In this document: positions 7,121-9,921 of the stretch, piece by piece
How positions within the stretch are numbered: the first letter of the stretch is position 1
Layout: every line of letters starts with the position of its first letter
Assembly: GCA_050749785.1 (NCBI GenBank)
Contig: JBOGSA010000030.1
Span: 1-9,921 of the forward strand
DNA: 9,921 nt
Reading direction: 5' to 3'
Origin: JAGWGI01 sp050749785
GTDB taxonomy: Archaea; Micrarchaeota; Micrarchaeia; Micrarchaeales; CABMGC01
Notes under the pieces: generated by a model
Seen by the model: the letters and a program-made list of their open reading frames with translations, nothing else
Database searches by the model: none
What the model was told of the DNA's origin: nothing
Made by a program: the position numbers and the translations under genes

Positions 7121-7143
7121 GTTTAACTGTTGAACAATTAAAC
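7121..7143. promoter_or_regulatory. 23-bp palindrome, probable antitoxin operator
   Basis: Arms GTTTAA and TTAAAC, with inner TGTT and AACA around a central G, are symmetric except for one mismatched pair (7127/7137) and the centre base. The palindrome begins at the base next to the antitoxin ATG (7118-7120) and covers the predicted start site. The minus-strand TATA-like TTAAATAG lies just beyond it at about 7144-7151. Self-repression by the AbrB-type dimer is the simplest reading. Confidence 0.6.
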
Positions 7144-7166
7144 TATTTAATTCTTTGCATTAAAAT

Positions 7167-7429
7167 ATGGCCCCTATGACGTATAAGTACGATCCCAAAA
7201 CTGACCTTTTGTTGCTTACACCTAAAGCAGATAAGCTGGATTTTGGAAAACGAGAAAGAAGCTCATTATTCACCACAATAAAGCTGGCATTCCCCTAGAA
7301 ATAGAGGTACTAAATACAAGCAAAATATTCAAACACGTTAAAAGGAGAGAAACAGGTATCATCAAAGATATAATTACTTTCCAGGCTTTTCAAGGTGCCT
7401 TTGGGGCACTATTATCTTCCTTATTGTAG
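7167..7429 (+). pseudogene. DUF2283-like gene, frameshifted
   Basis: From the ATG at 7167 (or 7176) the frame reads MTYKYDPKTDLLLLTP...LDFG, the usual N-terminus of small DUF2283 proteins, but stops at 7296-7298. The frame two bases along then reads LIIHHNKAGIPLEIEVLNTSK, which is the C-terminal half of the same family, and stays open to a stop at 7427-7429. The switch falls between about 7238 and 7255. One lost base in the AAAA run (7240s) would explain it. The tail overlaps the 3' end of eL21 on the other strand by 56 nt. It diverges from the antitoxin gene, so the operator palindrome may have controlled both. DUF2283 has no settled function and often occurs near toxin-antitoxin genes. The family call rests on remembered motifs. 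Confidence 0.55.
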
Positions 7430-7667
7430 ATTTAGAAACAGGAATCCTGACGACATAGGCGCCTCCCCTCTTCTCAATTATCTTGCCGATCTTCCCCCTG
7501 TATCTTGGATGGGGTATATCCGGGAAGCTTCCCTTCGGAACTATCGCCACCATATCGCCTACCTTAAAGTTCTTGATCAGCTTGGTCAGGCCTAGCTTTC
7601 CGGGTTGGTGATGCCTTGCTAAATGCCTTGTCCTTCCAATAAATAGTCCGTGCGACCTTGGTGCCAT
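7374..7667 (-). CDS. rpl21e: Ribosomal protein eL21
   Basis: 97 residues, the typical length of archaeal eL21, a large-subunit protein shared by archaea and eukaryotes. Visible landmarks are the basic N-terminus with TRHLARHHQPGK, the SH3-like core FKVGDMVAIVP (about 35-45), HPRYRGKIGKIIEKRGGAYVVRI (about 53-75) and the end IIVPQRHLEKP. The ATG is 3-4 nt from the start site predicted by the TATA box at 7691-7700, so the mRNA is nearly leaderless. In many archaea this gene precedes rpoF and DUF655; here it is 1.5 kb away, on the opposite strand, beyond a toxin-antitoxin remnant. Confidence 0.93.
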   Translation of the reverse strand: MAPRSHGLFIGRTRHLARHHQPGKLGLTKLIKNFKVGDMVAIVPKGSFPDIPHPRYRGKIGKIIEKRGGAYVVRIPVSKSTIRKIIVPQRHLEKPGK

Positions 7668-7690
7668 ATGCTCACAGTGCTAAATTCAGT

Positions 7691-7700
7691 ATTTATAAAC
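7691..7700 (-). promoter_or_regulatory. TATA box for rpl21e
   Basis: The minus strand reads GTTTATAAAT, centred about 25 nt before position 7670. That puts the predicted start site 3 nt from the ATG (7667). A purine-rich AAAGG upstream could be the BRE. Confidence 0.6.
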
Positions 7701-7717
7701 CTTTAATATATATAAAG
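7701..7717 (+). promoter_or_regulatory. TATA box for the TBP gene, near-palindromic
   Basis: CTTTAATATATATAAAG is almost its own reverse complement (one mismatched pair). Its centre lies about 33 nt before the TBP ATG, giving a leader of roughly 8 nt with a weak AGTGAT before the start. A second TATA-like stretch at 7728-7736 is too near the ATG to serve it. Confidence 0.5.
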
Positions 7718-7743
7718 CTATCCTGACTATATAAAGTGATTGA

Positions 7744-8082
7744 ATGGCAAAGAGCGGCAAAGGTATATCACGTCCTGAATTTCGTGTTGAAAACATAGTT
7801 GCAAGCGCAGATCTCGGGATTGACCTTGACCTTTATGGGATAGCAAGGGCATCTACGGACATTGACTACGAGCCAGAGCAGTTCCCTGGGGCTATCTGCA
7901 AGATAAAAGAGCCCAAGGCAGCGCTTCTTTTGTTCAAGAACGGAAAAATAATTTGTACCGGTGCAAAGACTGAGGCGGACATCAGAAGGGCAATCGATCA
8001 GATAATAAAGATTGTCAAGGGACACACTATAACTTACAAGGAGGAAAAGCCGCCTAAGCTCCCGAAGGCGCCGAAGAAGTAA
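7744..8082 (+). CDS. Single-repeat TATA-binding protein (half TBP)
   Basis: 112 residues; archaeal TBP is normally about 180, made of two direct repeats of about 90. Only one repeat is present: VENIVASADLG (15-25), YEPEQFPGAICKIKEPKAALLLF (42-64) and GKIICTGAKTEAD (67-79), followed by the long helix to about residue 92. Both phenylalanines that kink TATA DNA in a normal repeat are kept (F47, F64), as are the minor-groove residues N17, V19 and T72. It therefore looks functional. The last 20 residues form a Lys/Pro-rich tail not usual in TBP. The stop at 8080 is followed at once by the convergent DedA gene, and upstream lies eL21, so no second repeat is hidden nearby. TBP recruits TFB and RNA polymerase; a single lobe would have to dimerise to rebuild the saddle. 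The features mix those of repeats 1 and 2 of ordinary TBPs. A full-length TBP elsewhere in the genome is possible. Confidence 0.9.
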   Translation: MAKSGKGISRPEFRVENIVASADLGIDLDLYGIARASTDIDYEPEQFPGAICKIKEPKAALLLFKNGKIICTGAKTEADIRRAIDQIIKIVKGHTITYKEEKPPKLPKAPKK

Positions 8083-8718
8083 CTAATTCTTTTTCTTGAT
8101 GCGCGAGATTGCAAACTTGTACACTACGTATATCGCCAAACCAAATACTCCGATTGCCGTTAGCACAAGGTACGCGTTGTTTGATGCCAATCCATAATAG
8201 CCAAAGAGCATCAAAACAACGTCCCAGATAAGCGAACCGGCCACCGAGTAAAGCAAAAACGCGCTCTTCTTCATCTTTGCAAAGCCGGCGGGCAGGCTTA
8301 TCAGCCCACGGACCACCGGTATTAGCCTTGCCATGAATACTGCGAACTTGCCGTTCCTTGCAAACCAGACATCGAAGTCATCTAGGCGCTGCTTGCTTAT
8401 GTGAAACTTCTCTGCGTGCGCGTACACAACATCCTTGCCTAGGAAATAAGCAATGTAATAGTCGATAAATATTCCAACGATTCCTGCGACCACCACAACC
8501 CCAAGTGCGGGGAAAAAGGAGAGTGTGCCTTTTGCAGCGAATAATCCAATAAGCGGCAGCACTATCTCGCTAGGAATTGGCAAAGAGACATATTCGAGTG
8601 TCATCAGCACGAAGATCGCAATGTATCCGTAGCTTGTGACGAACGCGTTTATGCCGCTGTAAGTGTTAGTGAGGGCCCCGAGCGAGGACGAAATTATGCT
8701 AAACAATACCAGAAACAT
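8083..8718 (-). CDS. DedA/VTT-family membrane protein
   Basis: 211 residues with five or six hydrophobic segments. The DedA core is visible: a re-entrant segment with E42 and SLPIPSEIVLPLIG (45-58), the G-rich helix (about 72-90), and the second half FMARLIPVVRGLISLPAG (128-145) with its conserved arginines R131 and R137. The family includes transporters that flip polyprenyl phosphate or phospholipids and proteins needed for membrane stress tolerance. In archaea a lipid-carrier recycling role for glycosylation is plausible but unproven. The ATG at 8716-8718 is 25 nt from the TATA-like AAAGCTTTTAACC (8738-8748, minus sense), so it is leaderless. Its stop is immediately next to the TBP stop, with no bases between. 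Confidence 0.88.
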   Translation of the reverse strand: MFLVLFSIISSSLGALTNTYSGINAFVTSYGYIAIFVLMTLEYVSLPIPSEIVLPLIGLFAAKGTLSFFPALGVVVVAGIVGIFIDYYIAYFLGKDVVYAHAEKFHISKQRLDDFDVWFARNGKFAVFMARLIPVVRGLISLPAGFAKMKKSAFLLYSVAGSLIWDVVLMLFGYYGLASNNAYLVLTAIGVFGLAIYVVYKFAISRIKKKN

Positions 8719-8737
8719 AATATCGCTTTGAATCTAA

Positions 8738-8748
8738 AGCTTTTAACC
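8738..8748 (-). promoter_or_regulatory. TATA-like box for the DedA gene
   Basis: The minus strand reads GGTTAAAAGCT, centred about 25 nt before the DedA ATG. The region 8749-8790, between this box and the next promoter, holds nothing I can name. Confidence 0.45.
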
Positions 8749-8792
8749 TGTTCGATATCACAACATCGTTAAAGTAGTCATATTGCGCAAAG

Positions 8793-8800
8793 TTATATAT
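8793..8800 (+). promoter_or_regulatory. TATA box for the ribbon-helix-helix gene
   Basis: TTATATAT is centred about 34 nt before the ATG at 8831, with a predicted start near 8822. It overlaps the left arm of the palindrome at 8796-8822. Confidence 0.55.
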
Positions 8801-8822
8801 CAAAATGACCTCATTTGATATA
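8796..8822. promoter_or_regulatory. 27-bp inverted repeat, probable RHH operator
   Basis: TATATCAAAATGA on the left mirrors TCATTTGATATA on the right around CC, apart from one extra A in the left arm. It spans the region from the TATA box to the predicted start site, where a bound repressor would block TBP or polymerase. Ribbon-helix-helix dimers commonly bind such sites upstream of their own gene. Confidence 0.55.
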
Positions 8823-8830
8823 GTGATATT

Positions 8831-9085
8831 ATGGAAACGCTAGTTAGACTAGATGGAGCTGCAGAGTCAATTCTAAATGATTTGTTAAAACCTGGCTTCT
8901 ACAAAACAAAATCAGAGGTAATAAGTGCAGGGATACTGGAACTTGGAAAGATGCACCTCTCAAATAGCGAATTTGAAGCAAGATTGATAGTTGCAAAGAT
9001 CAATAGGATAGAAAAAAGAATAAAATCCGGCAAAATAAAACTTATCCCTCTTAGTGAAGTTATTAAAAAATTCGGGACAAAATAG
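8831..9085 (+). CDS. Ribbon-helix-helix (CopG/ParD-like) protein, orphan antitoxin
   Basis: 84 residues. The N-terminus ETLVRLDGAAESILNDLL is the beta strand plus first helix of a ribbon-helix-helix fold. YKTKSEVISAGILELGKM is the turn and second helix, matching CopG/ParD-type repressors. The C-terminal half is Lys-rich and helical (EKRIKSGKIKLIPLSEVIKKF), where antitoxins usually bind a toxin. No toxin gene is adjacent: the next gene, 16 nt downstream, is pelota. It is therefore an orphan antitoxin or a small transcription regulator, probably of itself through the palindrome at 8796-8822. Its AT-rich composition differs from the GC-richer pelota gene, which suggests recent arrival. Confidence 0.75.
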   Translation: METLVRLDGAAESILNDLLKPGFYKTKSEVISAGILELGKMHLSNSEFEARLIVAKINRIEKRIKSGKIKLIPLSEVIKKFGTK

Positions 9086-9101
9086 ATTATTAGGTAATTT
9101 G

Positions 9102-9921
9102 ATGCACCTCTTAAAAACATTCGAAGCTACCAGTACGATAAGGCTCAGGCCGGACTCTTTTGACGACCTCTACCTGATCGAGAGAATAGTTGCGCCAGGT
9201 GACAATGTGGAATCAAAGAGCACAAGGAGGTTCAGGGCGAGTGAGAGCGATGTGGGTGTGCAGAAGGAAGTCATAGTTAAGATAAGCGTTGAGAAGGTGG
9301 AACTCGACAAAGGTGCGAGCATGCTCAGGTTCACAGGAAAAATCTTATGGGGAAGGCCGGAAGAGTTCATAAAGCTGCAGAGCTATCACACGATAAACAT
9401 CGCGGTGGCAGACACAATCGACATACAGAAGATGGAGTGGAAGGATTACATACTCAAAAGAATAAAGCAGGCGGTGCACGATTCAAAGAAGCCAAGGTTA
9501 GGGGTAGTCGCAGTGGATGACGAGAAGGCAACGACCGCATACATCCGCGGATACGGCATCGAGATAATAACAGAACTATACAGCAAGCTGAGCAAAAGGA
9601 TGAAGGAGAAGGACTACGGAGCGCAGAGAGAGAAATACTTCAATGAGATAATCGATGCGATAAAGAACATGAAGGTCGACATAGTCGCAGTTGCAGGACC
9701 AGGCTTCACGAAAGAGGACATCAAGAAGTACATAAACGACAAAGGCATCAAGATCGAGAAGCGACTTTTGTATATCCCAGCAAGCGATGCAGAAAGGGGA
9801 GGCATTCGCGAGGCGATGCAAAGCGATGCGATAACTTCGCTGCTTGCGCAGGAGCAAGTGAAAAGGGAATTCGAACTGCTAAACAAGTTTCTTGCCGGGC
9901 TCAAGCTCGGATCATCCTATT
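9102..9921 (+). CDS. pelA: aPelota, mRNA surveillance/ribosome rescue factor (partial, 3' end outside)
   Basis: The frame is open from the ATG at 9102 to the end of the window, 273 residues; complete archaeal Pelota has about 340-360, so about 75 C-terminal residues are missing. Pelota (Dom34) resembles eRF1 without the GGQ loop; with aEF1A and ABCE1 it rescues stalled ribosomes. The N-terminal domain (about 1-125) has TIRLRPDSFDDLYLIERIVAPGD and TRRFRAS, the central domain (about 130-255) has RLGVVAVDDEKATTAYIRGYGIEI and VAGPGFTKEDIKKYI. The C-terminal domain begins with SLLAQEQVKREFELLNKFLAGL. TAGGT (9091-9095) can act as ribosome site. A TATA-like TTATTAAAAAATT at 9058-9070 may give it its own promoter inside the upstream gene; otherwise it is co-transcribed with that gene. 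Confidence 0.93.
   Translation, partial: MHLLKTFEATSTIRLRPDSFDDLYLIERIVAPGDNVESKSTRRFRASESDVGVQKEVIVKISVEKVELDKGASMLRFTGKILWGRPEEFIKLQSYHTINIAVADTIDIQKMEWKDYILKRIKQAVHDSKKPRLGVVAVDDEKATTAYIRGYGIEIITELYSKLSKRMKEKDYGAQREKYFNEIIDAIKNMKVDIVAVAGPGFTKEDIKKYINDKGIKIEKRLLYIPASDAERGGIREAMQSDAITSLLAQEQVKREFELLNKFLAGLKLGSSY

Noticed and set aside
7374..8082. Second TBP repeat hidden by a frameshift beside the TBP gene
   Set aside because: Downstream sequence is a clean DedA gene from the very next base and upstream is eL21. I found no TBP-like motifs in other frames there.
9576..9904. Two minus-strand open frames of 93 and 96 codons opposite pelota
   Set aside because: Both are shadows of the strongly biased pelota reading frame, which is open to the window end and matches the family throughout.

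Overview
The window is archaeal. It carries RNA polymerase subunit Rpo4/F, ribosomal protein eL21, a TATA-binding protein, aPelota and a DUF655 protein, and most promoters show a TATA element about 25 nt upstream of a leaderless or near-leaderless start. Genes are small and tightly packed: several convergent pairs touch or overlap at their stop codons. Together with ARMAN-like gene content this suggests a small-genome archaeon (DPANN, possibly Micrarchaeota). That lineage assignment is an inference; no marker here proves it.

Layout. Positions 1-147 hold the unrecognised 3' end of a gene. Positions 244-4312 hold two secreted or membrane-anchored PKD-repeat proteins on the + strand. They are paralogues whose repeat subtypes line up in the same order. 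Positions 4313-4561 hold no convincing protein gene. They contain two near-identical stem-loops, further hairpins and a TATA box, so this may be a structured RNA gene or an IS200/IS605-like palindromic remnant. A MoxR AAA+ ATPase (-) and rpoF (+) then diverge from one shared TATA element, and rpoF is followed by the DUF655 gene.

Positions 6478-7429 form a decaying accessory island. It contains an AbrB-type antitoxin, a PIN toxin broken by a 5-bp tandem duplication, and a frameshifted DUF2283-like gene. The antitoxin start is abutted by a near-perfect 23-bp palindrome, a likely operator. Housekeeping genes resume with rpl21e (-) and, diverging from it, a TATA-binding-protein gene whose product is only 112 residues with one TBP repeat instead of the usual two. 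A DedA membrane protein (-) follows, then an orphan ribbon-helix-helix antitoxin-like gene with its own palindrome, and the 5' part of pelota, which runs off the window.

The best candidate for something unusual is the single-lobe TBP. If it is the working TBP, promoter recognition would need a homodimer, which is symmetric unlike the normal two-repeat saddle. The moxR/rpoF promoter, where one TATA element lies the same distance from two opposite start codons, is the natural place to test that. The PKD pair and the 4.35-4.57 kb structured element are the next most interesting.
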